From contig CALGLY010000539.1 of the NCBI GenBank assembly GCA_937959095.1, forward strand, positions 1-9,993: DNA of 9,993 nt, read 5' to 3'. This DNA comes from an uncultured Saprospiraceae bacterium. GTDB lineage: Bacteria > Bacteroidota > Bacteroidia > Chitinophagales > Saprospiraceae. The translations under genes and the position numbers were made by a program. Every line of letters begins with the position of its first letter. Position 1 is the stretch's first letter. Under the pieces are notes generated by a model. That model saw nothing but the letters and a program-made list of their open reading frames with translations, had not been told where the DNA came from and made no database searches. Shown here in pieces: positions 1 through 6,991 of this stretch.

Positions 1-332
1 GCTTTGTGAATAGCCGCATGAATCGCAAAGGCTGCTCCATTTACTTGAGGATGTTTTCCTGCTACAATTTTGCCCTCTTCGTTCACCAAAATCAAATCCG
101 ACATTTTTAGTTGCCGAAAAGATAAGCCAAAGGGATTGACCCAAAAACAGTCGGTATGTTCAGGATCGCGGCAGGTGATATGCCCCGCTACACCTTCCGA
201 GAAACCAAATTTTCCAAATATCCGAAACGCGCCTGCTAGTATTTTTTTCAAATAAAATCGCTGCGCTTCTACCGTATCAAAGGAGGGATAGGCAATCATT
301 TTTTCGATGCCTGGTGGATTTTTTACGTTCAT
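1..332 (-). CDS. Class II aldolase/adducin family protein (5' part, cut by window edge)
   Basis: This is the N-terminal 110 codons of a gene read leftwards off the window. The start is an ATG at 332-330 (MNVKNPPGIEKMI) and the frame is open to the edge. The translation has the hallmark class II aldolase/adducin pattern: an amphipathic first helix, then GVAGHITCRDPEHTDCFWVN (residues 48-67), a loop PFGLSFRQLKMSDLILV and GKIVAG, followed by AFAIHAAIHK. In this family the GH(I/L)(S/T) strand shapes the phosphate or substrate pocket. The His-X-His zinc ligands normally follow just after the point where the window ends, so the metal site cannot be judged. Members include fuculose- and ribulose-phosphate aldolases/epimerases and many uncharacterised short-chain hydroxyacid aldolases. 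This N-terminal style fits the uncharacterised cytosolic group better than the FucA/AraD types, but the substrate cannot be named. No good Shine-Dalgarno precedes the start, as is usual in Bacteroidota. Confidence 0.85.
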   Translation of the reverse strand, partial: MNVKNPPGIEKMIAYPSFDTVEAQRFYLKKILAGAFRIFGKFGFSEGVAGHITCRDPEHTDCFWVNPFGLSFRQLKMSDLILVNEEGKIVAGKHPQVNGAAFAIHAAIHK

Positions 333-386
333 TATCGTTCGTATTTGCTAATAGATGATTTAAAGTAGGAATGTCATTAACCTAAC

Positions 387-421
387 GATTTAGAAGCTGA
401 TTTCCCATCAGCTTCTAAATT
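387..421. repeat. Perfect 14-bp-stem hairpin, copy 1 of a hairpin pair
   Basis: The left arm (388-401) and right arm (407-420) are perfect reverse complements around the 5-nt loop TTCCC. A G-T pair at 387/421 could extend the stem. The core GCTGATTTCCCATCAGC (396-412) matches the minus-strand core of the hairpin at 455-471, with a compensatory change. No T-run follows on either strand, so it is not a typical intrinsic terminator. It sits in the leader/promoter region of the aldolase gene. Confidence 0.75.
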
Positions 422-446
422 GAAACGCACGGCTAGGAAAGAAATA

Positions 447-479
447 ATTCATCCGCTAATAGGAAATTAGCAGATGAAT
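447..479. repeat. Hairpin, copy 2 (inverted relative to copy 1)
   Basis: The arms at 447-460 and 466-479 pair over 14 positions with one C-A mismatch and enclose the loop AGGAA. Read on the minus strand, the core is GCTAATTTCCTATTAGC. It is identical to the copy at 396-412 except at three positions. Two of those form a G-C to A-T pair swap, and the third is in the loop. Confidence 0.7.
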
Positions 480-544
480 CGTGCTAAGTTAGCGACATTC
501 GGCTTTAATGAACTATTGTTTCAATATCTTTTTTCTCTAAAACA

Positions 545-583
545 AAAAAAGGGCAAAGACGCGTATTGTCCTTGACCTTTTTT
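545..583 (-). terminator. Rho-independent terminator downstream of the mltD-like gene
   Basis: Arms 545-560 and 568-583 pair over 16 positions with two mismatches, around a 7-nt loop. On the minus strand the stem ends in a run of seven T, which is the expected layout for transcripts leaving the transglycosylase gene, whose stop is at 667. T/A-rich flanks on both sides mean it could also act on plus-strand transcripts, but no gene reads in from that side. Confidence 0.75.
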
Positions 584-632
584 ATAAAATAACGCGAACT
601 TTGTAATCGGTAATCGGCGCACTTTGTAGCTT

Positions 633-661
633 GAAATTTCAATTCTCCATTTTCAATTTCG
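633..661 (-). repeat. Dispersed GGAGAATTG-type repeat, solo copy A
   Basis: On the minus strand this reads AATTGAAAATGGAGAATTGAA and continues into ATTT. It has the same core as the copies at 9156-9173, 9692-9718 and 9785-9816. It lies immediately after the stop of the mltD-like gene, with no four-helix-bundle gene beside it. Confidence 0.8.
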
Positions 662-666
662 TTGCC

Positions 667-2130
667 CTACTTCGTCTCCCGGTTTTCCGCAGCTATTTTT
701 CGGACTTTAATCACTTTTCCTACTTTCGGTATCTGATTACTTCTAAGATTATTCAAAATCATTAAATCCTGCACACTTACACTCGAAAACTTCGCAGCAA
801 TATCATTTAGGCTTTCTTTTTCGGTGATAGTATAGTACAATACGCCATCTTCTTCGCGGGTATTTTCGGGCAAATCGCCTTCTTCTTCTAGTTCTACAAG
901 TGGACGAATCGGGAGTTCTTCTACCACTTCTACAGGTTCTATTTTAGGGAGTTCTTCTACTTCTATCACCGTTTTCAGCTTCACGCCATAGAGGGTTAGC
1001 TCTCGCCCAGGCGATACAAAAGGGTATTTCATATTGTTCCAAGCGCAAATAGCCGCTACAGGAATATTAAATTCATTAGCGAGTTCATAAATAGATTCTC
1101 CTGCTGCCACTACATAAGTCACAGAGCGATAGTATTCATCGGGAGCAAGCAAAGGCGTACTCGGGTAGAAATTGAAATTCGCATCTTCTTCTGCGGTCGT
1201 CGCACTCCTTTTGTCTGGTCGTCGGCTATCTAAATATTCCTTCACCACGCCCATCACCCGATTGGGTAGTGTGAGGGTATTCCCTTTCACATTGCTTGGT
1301 ATGAAACCGCGCTTGTAGGCAGGATTCAGGAATTCGATTTCTTCCGCCGCCATATTCGTCAGCTTAGAAATGCGAAGAATCGTCAAGTAATCATAGATCG
1401 TGATGGTCTCCGTGAGTTGGGCATCTAGCGACGGCAAGACTGGAAAAATACCATGCTCGTCGTAATAATTCATCATATATGCCGCCCCAATAAATGCAGG
1501 GATATAGTTACGGGTTTCTTTGGGCAGGTATTTTCGAATGCGCCAAAAATTGCTGCTCCGTCCGCGCTTCACGGCTCTATTCACGCGCCCTGAACCACCA
1601 TTGTAAGCAGCTAAAGCCAATTCCCAACTCCCGAAGCGATTGTATTGCTTCTTGAGATAGCGCATTGCCGCTTCTGTAGATTTATGCGGATCGCAGCGTT
1701 CATCGACATAACGATCAATCTTCAAGCCCATTTCTTTGCCTGTAGCAGGCATAAATTGCCACAAGCCTACGGCACCTGCATGCGATACCGCATCTGCCCG
1801 AAGTGCCGACTCCACGATGGAGAGGATGCGAATATCTTTTGGCATTTCATAGGCTGCTATATATTTATCGAAAATCGGGAAGTACATCACGGCACGCCCC
1901 AATATTCCTTGGGTTTTATCCGGATTCCACATCGTGTAGGTCTTCACGTAGCTTTTCACTACGGAGGTATAGCGGGGTGCTACGACATCGTTTTCCATCC
2001 TATTGATGCGCTCTATCACAGCAGCCTCATCGTAGGTACGTGGGTCAGGCTGTCCATAGGCGAACAAATCGCTCACTAATAGACCACTAATCAAAATAAG
2101 TAATACTAAAATAGTTCGCTTAAATAGCAT
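667..2130 (-). CDS. mltD: Membrane-bound murein lytic transglycosylase D-like protein (SLT domain plus LysM repeats)
   Basis: This predicted exported lytic transglycosylase would cleave the MurNAc-GlcNAc bond of peptidoglycan, leaving 1,6-anhydroMurNAc ends. Of two possible starts I chose ATG 2130 (MLFKRTILVLLILISGLL), giving 487 residues. The in-frame TTG at 2154 would add eight residues ahead of the signal peptide and lies inside a palindrome. No lipobox Cys is visible, so it is probably soluble periplasmic. The SLT domain spans about residues 85-220: ILSIVES carries the catalytic Glu (about residue 107), followed by GAVGLWQFMPATG and AAYNGGSGRVNRA, the family signature motifs. A LysM-like MltD segment follows at about 243-292 (ITIYDYLTILRISKL, then LNPAYKR). 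Two LysM modules lie at about 337-382 (YVVAAGESIYELANEFNIP) and 430-478 (YYTITEKESLNDIAAKF), joined by a Pro/Glu-rich linker. Length and order fit MltD homologues of Bacteroidota. The gene appears monocistronic, with a terminator at 545-583. Confidence 0.9.
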   Translation of the reverse strand: MLFKRTILVLLILISGLLVSDLFAYGQPDPRTYDEAAVIERINRMENDVVAPRYTSVVKSYVKTYTMWNPDKTQGILGRAVMYFPIFDKYIAAYEMPKDIRILSIVESALRADAVSHAGAVGLWQFMPATGKEMGLKIDRYVDERCDPHKSTEAAMRYLKKQYNRFGSWELALAAYNGGSGRVNRAVKRGRSSNFWRIRKYLPKETRNYIPAFIGAAYMMNYYDEHGIFPVLPSLDAQLTETITIYDYLTILRISKLTNMAAEEIEFLNPAYKRGFIPSNVKGNTLTLPNRVMGVVKEYLDSRRPDKRSATTAEEDANFNFYPSTPLLAPDEYYRSVTYVVAAGESIYELANEFNIPVAAICAWNNMKYPFVSPGRELTLYGVKLKTVIEVEELPKIEPVEVVEELPIRPLVELEEEGDLPENTREEDGVLYYTITEKESLNDIAAKFSSVSVQDLMILNNLRSNQIPKVGKVIKVRKIAAENRETK

Positions 2131-2140
2131 AAAGTAGTGT

Positions 2141-2214
2141 TTGACTAAAGTCAATTAATAAGGCTACTTGCCTAAAATTGACTTCTTGACTTTAATTGAT
2201 TCTAAAAAAGTCAA
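2141..2214. promoter_or_regulatory. Cluster of five TTGACT half-sites upstream of the mltD-like gene
   Basis: TTGACT occurs at 2141-2146, 2178-2183 and 2186-2191, and its complement AGTCAA at 2149-2154 and 2209-2214. The first pair forms a 14-bp palindrome with a 2-bp centre, 10 bp before the chosen ATG. The middle pair is a direct repeat with 8-bp periodicity. A near-match TTGATT lies at 2197-2202. The layout resembles a binding-site array for a regulator acting on the minus-strand gene, but no regulator is known from the sequence. Confidence 0.4.
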
Positions 2215-2530
2215 ATAGTATCTTCTAATTTTGTAAACAGTAGTGTAGTTGTGCCTCTCTTTATTTTGCTTGTATTTACGAAATAAACAGCAATTCGTTA
2301 CATTAGTAAAAAAAGCATATGAAAGAATAGCGTGCAATAGAATCGGCTTTTGATGAATGTGGTAGTTTTCACTTTGGCAACGGTAGTCGAAAAATACTGT
2401 ATTCTCTCCTTATAAACAGTATATTTTTCGTGTTCCCTATTATTTTAACATTATTTAGCATAAATTTCTATCAAACAAGAAATAGGCGGAGTTGGTAAAT
2501 GACTCTATATGATTTTAATACCTAAAATTT

Positions 2531-2607
2531 CAAGTGCAAGTATCAAACGCAAGCCCGCCTGAATGCTTGTCGGGCAGGTTCAAGATTAAACTTGATACTT
2601 GCACTTG
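2531..2607 (-). repeat. Composite hairpin after the GH2-like gene, enclosing a CCCGCCTG repeat
   Basis: CAAGTGCAAGTATCAA (2531-2546) and its exact reverse complement (2592-2607) form a 16-bp stem. The loop contains a second structured unit, CCCGCCTG-N9-CGGGCAGGTT (2554-2580). On the minus strand the structure begins about 15 nt after the stop codon of the glycosidase gene (2623), so it is the first structure in the 3' end of that transcript. Only a weak T-rich tail follows, so it may protect the mRNA end or be a weak terminator. Confidence 0.6.
2554..2580 (+). repeat. CCCGCCTG-N9-CGGGCAGGTT dispersed repeat, copy 1
   Basis: This 27-bp unit has the same 8-bp and 10-bp blocks and the same 9-bp spacer length as the copy on the minus strand at 5759-5785. 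The spacer sequence differs. GCCCG and CGGGC at the ends can pair. Both copies are GC-rich islands in AT-rich spacers. Confidence 0.7.
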
Positions 2608-2622
2608 AGAACTTGAAATATC

Positions 2623-5523
2623 TTACCGCACTTTCCGCACCTCATATTCCACACTATACCAGCCATCCTCCTGAATCGTGCTTGTCCATTCGCCTGCGAA
2701 GAAGGTGTTATTTCCCATTGGCAAGAGCGTGGAAGGCATCACTTCGCGTTGCAAAACTTTACCTAATACATTCTTGACGGTGATGTGTACCACCACTTTG
2801 AGTTCCTCCCCCGTATGTGTCACGAATACAGGAATATATTCGCCTCGGCAGTAAGCAACATCGGTCGTATAGCTTCCTGCTAGTGTTGGTTGCTGTGCCA
2901 TTTTTACGGTGTAAGCTGCTATTTTCAAGTAGCCACTCGCATCCAAGAGTGCGGAAGGATCTGCGCCATTCATTAGGGATGTCCAAAGGAGACCATCGTA
3001 GCCAAGCCAGCGTTTTTTGCGATAAGCTTCATAAGCAGCGAAGCCTTGCCAAGACTGTGTAAGTATCCAATCTTCAAAAGGTACTTCCACACTTAGCATA
3101 CTTTCCAGGTAGGGTGATTTATAGGTTTCAGAATAGCGGTAAGGCGTGCCTTTCACCGTCTTGGGGTTCTCTTGTCCTGCTAAAGCTTCGCTCTGAAAAT
3201 CGACATAAATATGCTTATCGCTGTTCAGATAATTCAGGCGTAGCGTATCCCACATCGGTGCTACAGGAAAAGTGCGCAGATTGTTCCAGCTTGAGCCATA
3301 ACTTAGCGCAGGATCATTGCCTACTCGAATCACATCAGGCTTTATCCAGCTATCCGATGTGCGGAGAATTTTGTAACGTCCGTGGTCGTAGAGGCGTGTG
3401 CCTTCATCATTCGGTATGCCACTGCTACCATAGTTGGCGTGTGTGCCTGTGAGGGCGATTAAGCGCGTGGTGTCTATCGCTCGGATGGTGTTGCGATAAT
3501 CATTCATCCAAAGGGCGGCATCTTGCGTGAAATTTCGGAATTGCAAATTATCCGAGGATTGCCACATGATGATACTCGGGTGGTTTTGGAAGTGTCGAAT
3601 ATTTTCTTGTAAAGCGTCAAAATCAGTTGCCCAAGCTTGTGGGTTATCTTCGGTTTGGAAGACCAAAAGCAAGCCCAATTGATCGCAAAGACGCGCCAGT
3701 AAATCTTTATTGACTTTATCGCTATTGCTGATTCGGAGCGTATTACCATTTAGGTTCTTTATGGACTTAATGACGCGCACAAGCCACTCTTCCGTCACAT
3801 CGTCGGGCTGCTCGTAGCTACCTACAGGGAATGGCACATAGTCTGTCCAATTTACGCCATTCAATAGCGTCGGTTGTCCATTCAGTCGGAAAACGCCACC
3901 TTCTTGGCTCACTCTTCGAATGCCTGTTACTACATGCAGGTCGTCCACTACCCTACCCTGATTATTGACTAAGGCGATTTCTACGCGATACAAATTGGGC
4001 TTATCTGCTGACCACCAATTCGGAGTCGGAAGTACTATTGTTTCTGAAAAATCTGTCGCTCGATAGGTACGTAGGCGCACAGGGAAGGTCTTGCTGGTAG
4101 GCGCAGCGTTGGATTGCCAAGGCGATACGCGTACAGTCACACGTCCCGCCCATTCACCATTCGGAAGATTCTCTATGGATTTCAGATTGGCATTGATGCG
4201 AAGGCGTGCTGCATTCGCTTCTAGTTCGGTGCTGACGGTTGCCGATTCGATATAAGTATCGGCGGTTTGGTCGAGCCACGTTTCGCCGATATGTCCTTCA
4301 TCGCCTGCACGTAGGCGAATCATTAGTTGATTATTGAAATTCTCTTTTAGGTCTTTTGTCAGGTCAAGTTTAAGATTGCCTACTTCGCGTTGCACATGCA
4401 GAATGCGCTGATTGAGCCAAATTTCTGCACTTTTCGAGAGGTGTTCGATATGGAGAATCGAACGCTTTTTTTCGAGTATGCTAATGGTCTTTCTGAAAAT
4501 AAGGTCGCTATCCCGGTACCGATCACTAGCTGCCACTGGAAAGCCTGTAGATTTCCATTCGCTATCATCGAAATCTGCCAAGCCTAAATCCCCAATTTCT
4601 TTCGTGAATTCAAACCGTTCATCCAAAAAGACTTCGCCCTTCGGAATCGGTATCAATTCTTGTGGATTTTCAGGACGCTGTACCCGTTCGTAGCGCAAAC
4701 CATAGATATTATCCAAAGTCGCGCCAAGCGGAAGTTTTAGGAATAGTTTATTGATAGGATTTTGACTAAGCGCCCGCACAAAATCGGCTTTTTCTTCGCC
4801 ATTCAGCCATAGGCTAAAGCGTCCGCTTTCGGTATCCATGAAAATTTTGAAATTGACGAGCGTATCATTTCTTATTTTTCCTAAATCAATCGGTAGACCT
4901 GTTGCTGATTTGTAAAAGCAGCCACCATCCGACGTAATCCCCATAAGCACTACTGGGTCGCTTTTTTTATCGAGTAGCAAAAAGGCAGAACGCTCCTTGG
5001 TTTTCGGGATTTGCGCTTCCCACTCTAGCGTGAATCGCCCATCTTGTAGCTCAAATTTTTTATTGTACTCAAAGTCATTCATGGCATACAATTTGCCATT
5101 GGTGACAGAGGCTTTTTTGTTTTTTGTCCATTCTATGATTTGGGCTTCTTGCTGCTTTCGGAGTCCTTGCTTGTTCGATTGATATTGCCATTCATCGAGG
5201 GCGAGGCGTTCTCTATATTGTGGCTTTGGACGGCGTTTTACTTCCTTCAAAGCAGCTTTCATTTCCTTCTTAGATACAGCGCGCGTTTCTAACTCTTTAT
5301 CCTGAAAATATAGCTTGCTGTATTGGATATACTTTTGCAATCCTTGTACTCTATCTTCATCACTAAAAAAAGTGGAATCTCCCTTGAAATCAATCATCCC
5401 GAATGCTTGCAAGGAGTCGGTGAAGTAACGCATCTCGAAGGATTTAGCAATCACTTGCGCGTTCAGTTGTTGCAGCCCGAGGGTGCTTAGTAGAAAAAGT
5501 AGGATGTAAAAAACTCTATTCAT
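2623..5523 (-). CDS. Secreted glycoside hydrolase family 2-like protein with an extra N-terminal module
   Basis: This 966-residue protein starts at ATG 5523 with a clear signal peptide (FYILLFLLSTLGLQQLNAQ, cleavage near residue 22). Residues 25-135 are charged and helical. Residues 140-280 look like a concanavalin/LamG-type beta-sandwich. From about 297 the GH2 architecture begins: a jelly-roll sugar-binding domain (DDSEWKSTGFPV, then AEIWLNQRIL), an Ig-like domain (about 420-535, ending NWWSADKPNLYRVEI and TGIRRV), then a TIM barrel from about 545 (FRLNGQPTLLNGVNW). The barrel contains NHPSIIMW (647-654), FQSEALAG (776-783) and the late GH2 motif GYDGLLWTSLMNG then KIAAYTVK. FQSEALAG probably holds the nucleophile (Glu779). 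The usual Asn-Glu acid/base pair after NHPSIxxW is replaced by Ser-Asp-Asn. The domain order is closest in style to exo-beta-glucosaminidase/beta-mannosidase members, but the substrate is not determinable. It stands alone, with no SusC/SusD genes in view. Confidence 0.85.
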   Translation of the reverse strand: MNRVFYILLFLLSTLGLQQLNAQVIAKSFEMRYFTDSLQAFGMIDFKGDSTFFSDEDRVQGLQKYIQYSKLYFQDKELETRAVSKKEMKAALKEVKRRPKPQYRERLALDEWQYQSNKQGLRKQQEAQIIEWTKNKKASVTNGKLYAMNDFEYNKKFELQDGRFTLEWEAQIPKTKERSAFLLLDKKSDPVVLMGITSDGGCFYKSATGLPIDLGKIRNDTLVNFKIFMDTESGRFSLWLNGEEKADFVRALSQNPINKLFLKLPLGATLDNIYGLRYERVQRPENPQELIPIPKGEVFLDERFEFTKEIGDLGLADFDDSEWKSTGFPVAASDRYRDSDLIFRKTISILEKKRSILHIEHLSKSAEIWLNQRILHVQREVGNLKLDLTKDLKENFNNQLMIRLRAGDEGHIGETWLDQTADTYIESATVSTELEANAARLRINANLKSIENLPNGEWAGRVTVRVSPWQSNAAPTSKTFPVRLRTYRATDFSETIVLPTPNWWSADKPNLYRVEIALVNNQGRVVDDLHVVTGIRRVSQEGGVFRLNGQPTLLNGVNWTDYVPFPVGSYEQPDDVTEEWLVRVIKSIKNLNGNTLRISNSDKVNKDLLARLCDQLGLLLVFQTEDNPQAWATDFDALQENIRHFQNHPSIIMWQSSDNLQFRNFTQDAALWMNDYRNTIRAIDTTRLIALTGTHANYGSSGIPNDEGTRLYDHGRYKILRTSDSWIKPDVIRVGNDPALSYGSSWNNLRTFPVAPMWDTLRLNYLNSDKHIYVDFQSEALAGQENPKTVKGTPYRYSETYKSPYLESMLSVEVPFEDWILTQSWQGFAAYEAYRKKRWLGYDGLLWTSLMNGADPSALLDASGYLKIAAYTVKMAQQPTLAGSYTTDVAYCRGEYIPVFVTHTGEELKVVVHITVKNVLGKVLQREVMPSTLLPMGNNTFFAGEWTSTIQEDGWYSVEYEVRKVR

Positions 5524-5565
5524 AAGTGAACTAGATAATTTGATATACTATACATGGCGTTTTTT

Positions 5566-5671
5566 TTTTGAACCATATAAGGCATAGAAGGACATATAAA
5601 TTAAGAAGAAATCGCAAAGCGATTTTAATTTTAAATCTTAAATGCTCTTATATGCCTTATATGGTTCAAAA
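5566..5671. repeat. 106-bp palindromic repeat (CATATAAGG-rich fold-back)
   Basis: The outer arms 5566-5586 and 5651-5671 are perfect 21-bp reverse complements, starting TTTTGAACCATATAAGG. The centre AAATCGC-AAA-GCGATTT (5609-5625) is a second perfect 7-bp stem with a 3-nt loop. The segments between pair imperfectly, so the whole unit can fold into one long hairpin. The left arm also contains CATATAAGG-like units in tandem (CATATAAGG, CATAGAAGG, ACATATAAA). It lies 43 bp upstream of the glycosidase start. I see no target-site duplication. Confidence 0.8.
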
Positions 5672-5711
5672 CCAAATTACGCTACGCGAAACATTCAGCA
5701 GATAATTTCTG

Positions 5712-5756
5712 TAAATCTACCCTGATTTGTGTAAAAAACAATTCAGGGTAGATTTA
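5712..5756. repeat. 14-bp-stem hairpin in the OmpA-GH2 spacer
   Basis: TAAATCTACCCTGA (5712-5725) is perfectly repeated in inverse at 5743-5756, with a 17-nt loop that can partly pair (TTGT with ACAA). There is no clear T-run on either side, so an intrinsic terminator is unlikely. It could be a protein-binding dyad or an mRNA structure. Confidence 0.55.
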
Positions 5757-5758
5757 AC

Positions 5759-5785
5759 AACCTGCCCGTTCGTGAAGCAGGCGGG
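5759..5785 (-). repeat. CCCGCCTG-N9-CGGGCAGGTT dispersed repeat, copy 2
   Basis: Read on the minus strand this gives CCCGCCTG, a 9-nt spacer (CTTCACGAA) and CGGGCAGGTT. Block sequence and spacing are identical to the copy at 2554-2580, but it is on the opposite strand. Confidence 0.7.
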
Positions 5786-5866
5786 TTTAGCAGTTTAACA
5801 AAAAAACTAGGGAGGTATTTATCAGAGCTTTAACGGGCTTGGGTTTTAGTAGGGAATCAAAAGAAC

Positions 5867-5908
5867 AAAAAAGCAGTTTCCCAAAATTTAAAAACTCTGG
5901 AAAACTGC
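5867..5908 (-). terminator. Rho-independent terminator downstream of the OmpA-family gene
   Basis: Arms 5873-5882 and 5899-5908 (GCAGTTT core) pair over 10 positions with one mismatch. On the minus strand the stem is followed by six T, then G and TT. It lies about 75 nt after the OmpA-gene stop codon, in the right orientation to end that transcript. Confidence 0.8.
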
Positions 5909-5983
5909 CATATATGATAAATGTTAATAGCCTGATTTTAGGAATGGAATTGCTCCATTATTCACCTAAACGCTAAAATTCGA

Positions 5984-6991
5984 TTAATAGTGTAAATCAA
6001 ACTCTACACGTCTATTTTTTTGGCGACCTGCTGGGGTATCATTAGCTTCAATAGGACGTGTTTGCCCAAAACCTTTTGATGCCAAACGACGATTATTGAT
6101 GCCTTTACTCACTAAGTAATCATAGCATGCCTTTGCACGCTGCTGTGATAGTGCTAAGTTATTTGCTGCTTGCCCTACATTATCAGTATGTCCGATTATA
6201 TCCAATTTGTAGTCTGGATACTTTTTCATGATTTGCACTACTTTATCTAGAATAGAAGCTGAACGTCCTTTTAGGATTGCTTTGCCTGTTTCAAACTCCA
6301 AGCCCTGAATTTCTTCTGTGATAACTTTACGCTCTGCATCGTCTACCACTACTTCTGGACAACCGCCTAGATTTGCTTTGCCTGGCTTATTCGGACATTT
6401 GTCGATTTTATCATGCAAACCATCCTTATCGGTATCTGGTGGACAGCCGCCATTATTAACATTACCAGGATAACGTGGACATTTATCTTCGGTGTCATAT
6501 ACGCCATCCTTATCTGTATCCGGCGGACAACCACCATTTCGAGCAGTTCCAATAAGATTTGGACACTTATCTTTATCATCCATGATACCATCCTTATCCG
6601 AATCCATTTCCGAAGCTAATGGACAACCATTATTCACAAGCGGCCCTGCTACAGTTGGGCATTTGTCGCGCTTATCTGCTACGCCATCGCCATCTGTATC
6701 TACGCTTTTCTTCACAACAGCCATCTCTTCCCGCACTACAGGGGCATCATCTTCTATGATTTGTCGGTCTTTCACAATAATGCTTTCTGTATCATCATCT
6801 CTATTTAGATAGGCGTATTCATCTACTGCATCGGTAGTGACTAAGGCAGTTGCCTCCTTTGTTAGGTCATTCACTCCCGTGTTCCGGAAGCCTAACCAGT
6901 ACATCAACCAGCCAAAAAATAAAAGTACTAATAATGCTATAAAAAAGTCGTTTCTATCCTTATCTGTTTTGAAAAGAGGATTGGAATTCAT
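5984..6991 (-). CDS. OmpA-family protein with thrombospondin type-3 repeats and an N-terminal membrane anchor
   Basis: This 335-residue protein starts at ATG 6991. One strongly hydrophobic helix (FFIALLVLLFFGWLMYWLGF, residues 16-35) has no clear signal-peptidase site or lipobox. It looks like an uncleaved anchor leaving the rest periplasmic. An acidic linker (about 40-95) follows, then four thrombospondin type-3 calcium-binding repeats: DTDGDGVADKRDKCP (98-112), DSDKDGIMDDKDKCP (130-144), DTDKDGVYDTEDKCP (158-172) and DTDKDGLHDKIDKCP (186-200). Each ends in a (N)GCP/GGCP block. The OmpA-like peptidoglycan-binding domain covers about 225-335: LDIIGHTDNVG, then LSQQRAKACYDYLVSKGI and GRQKNRRVEF. 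The Asp (269) and Arg (284) that bind diaminopimelate in this family are present. The usual family has an N-terminal beta-barrel in the outer membrane. That barrel is absent, so a role as a stator or linker between membrane and cell wall is more likely than a porin. It is transcribed divergently from the TIR-like gene. Confidence 0.88.
   Translation of the reverse strand: MNSNPLFKTDKDRNDFFIALLVLLFFGWLMYWLGFRNTGVNDLTKEATALVTTDAVDEYAYLNRDDDTESIIVKDRQIIEDDAPVVREEMAVVKKSVDTDGDGVADKRDKCPTVAGPLVNNGCPLASEMDSDKDGIMDDKDKCPNLIGTARNGGCPPDTDKDGVYDTEDKCPRYPGNVNNGGCPPDTDKDGLHDKIDKCPNKPGKANLGGCPEVVVDDAERKVITEEIQGLEFETGKAILKGRSASILDKVVQIMKKYPDYKLDIIGHTDNVGQAANNLALSQQRAKACYDYLVSKGINNRRLASKGFGQTRPIEANDTPAGRQKNRRVEFDLHY

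Larger units (their letters stand above)
333..666. other. Intergenic spacer with hairpins, terminator and a dispersed repeat
   Basis: This spacer lies between the aldolase start and the stop of the transglycosylase gene, both on the minus strand. I see no credible ORF in it. It holds two short hairpins (387-421 and 447-479), an intrinsic terminator for the upstream minus-strand gene (545-583) and one copy of a dispersed GGAGAATTG-type repeat (633-661). Each is listed separately. The promoter of the aldolase gene should lie here, but I could not place a convincing TAnnTTTG box. Confidence 0.6.
2155..2622. other. Intergenic spacer between the GH2-like and mltD-like genes
   Basis: No credible coding frame is present. 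It contains part of the TTGACT cluster near the mltD start, an imperfect inverted repeat at 2388-2430 (CGAAAAAT and ACTGT arms, with a 2-nt bulge), and the large composite hairpin at 2531-2607 after the GH2-like gene. The stretch 2215-2387 shows nothing I can assign. It should hold the mltD promoter. Confidence 0.5.
5524..5983. other. Intergenic spacer between the OmpA-family and GH2-like genes
   Basis: No credible gene is present. In order it holds a 106-bp palindrome (5566-5671), a 14-bp-stem hairpin (5712-5756), a CCCGCCTG-type repeat on the minus strand (5759-5785) and the OmpA-gene terminator (5867-5908). The promoter of the glycosidase gene must lie in this mostly repetitive spacer. No confident TAnnTTTG box was found. 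Confidence 0.55.

Noticed and set aside
1645..2079. Long plus-strand open frame opposite the transglycosylase gene
   Set aside because: It is antisense to the catalytic SLT domain and its translation has no protein-like pattern.
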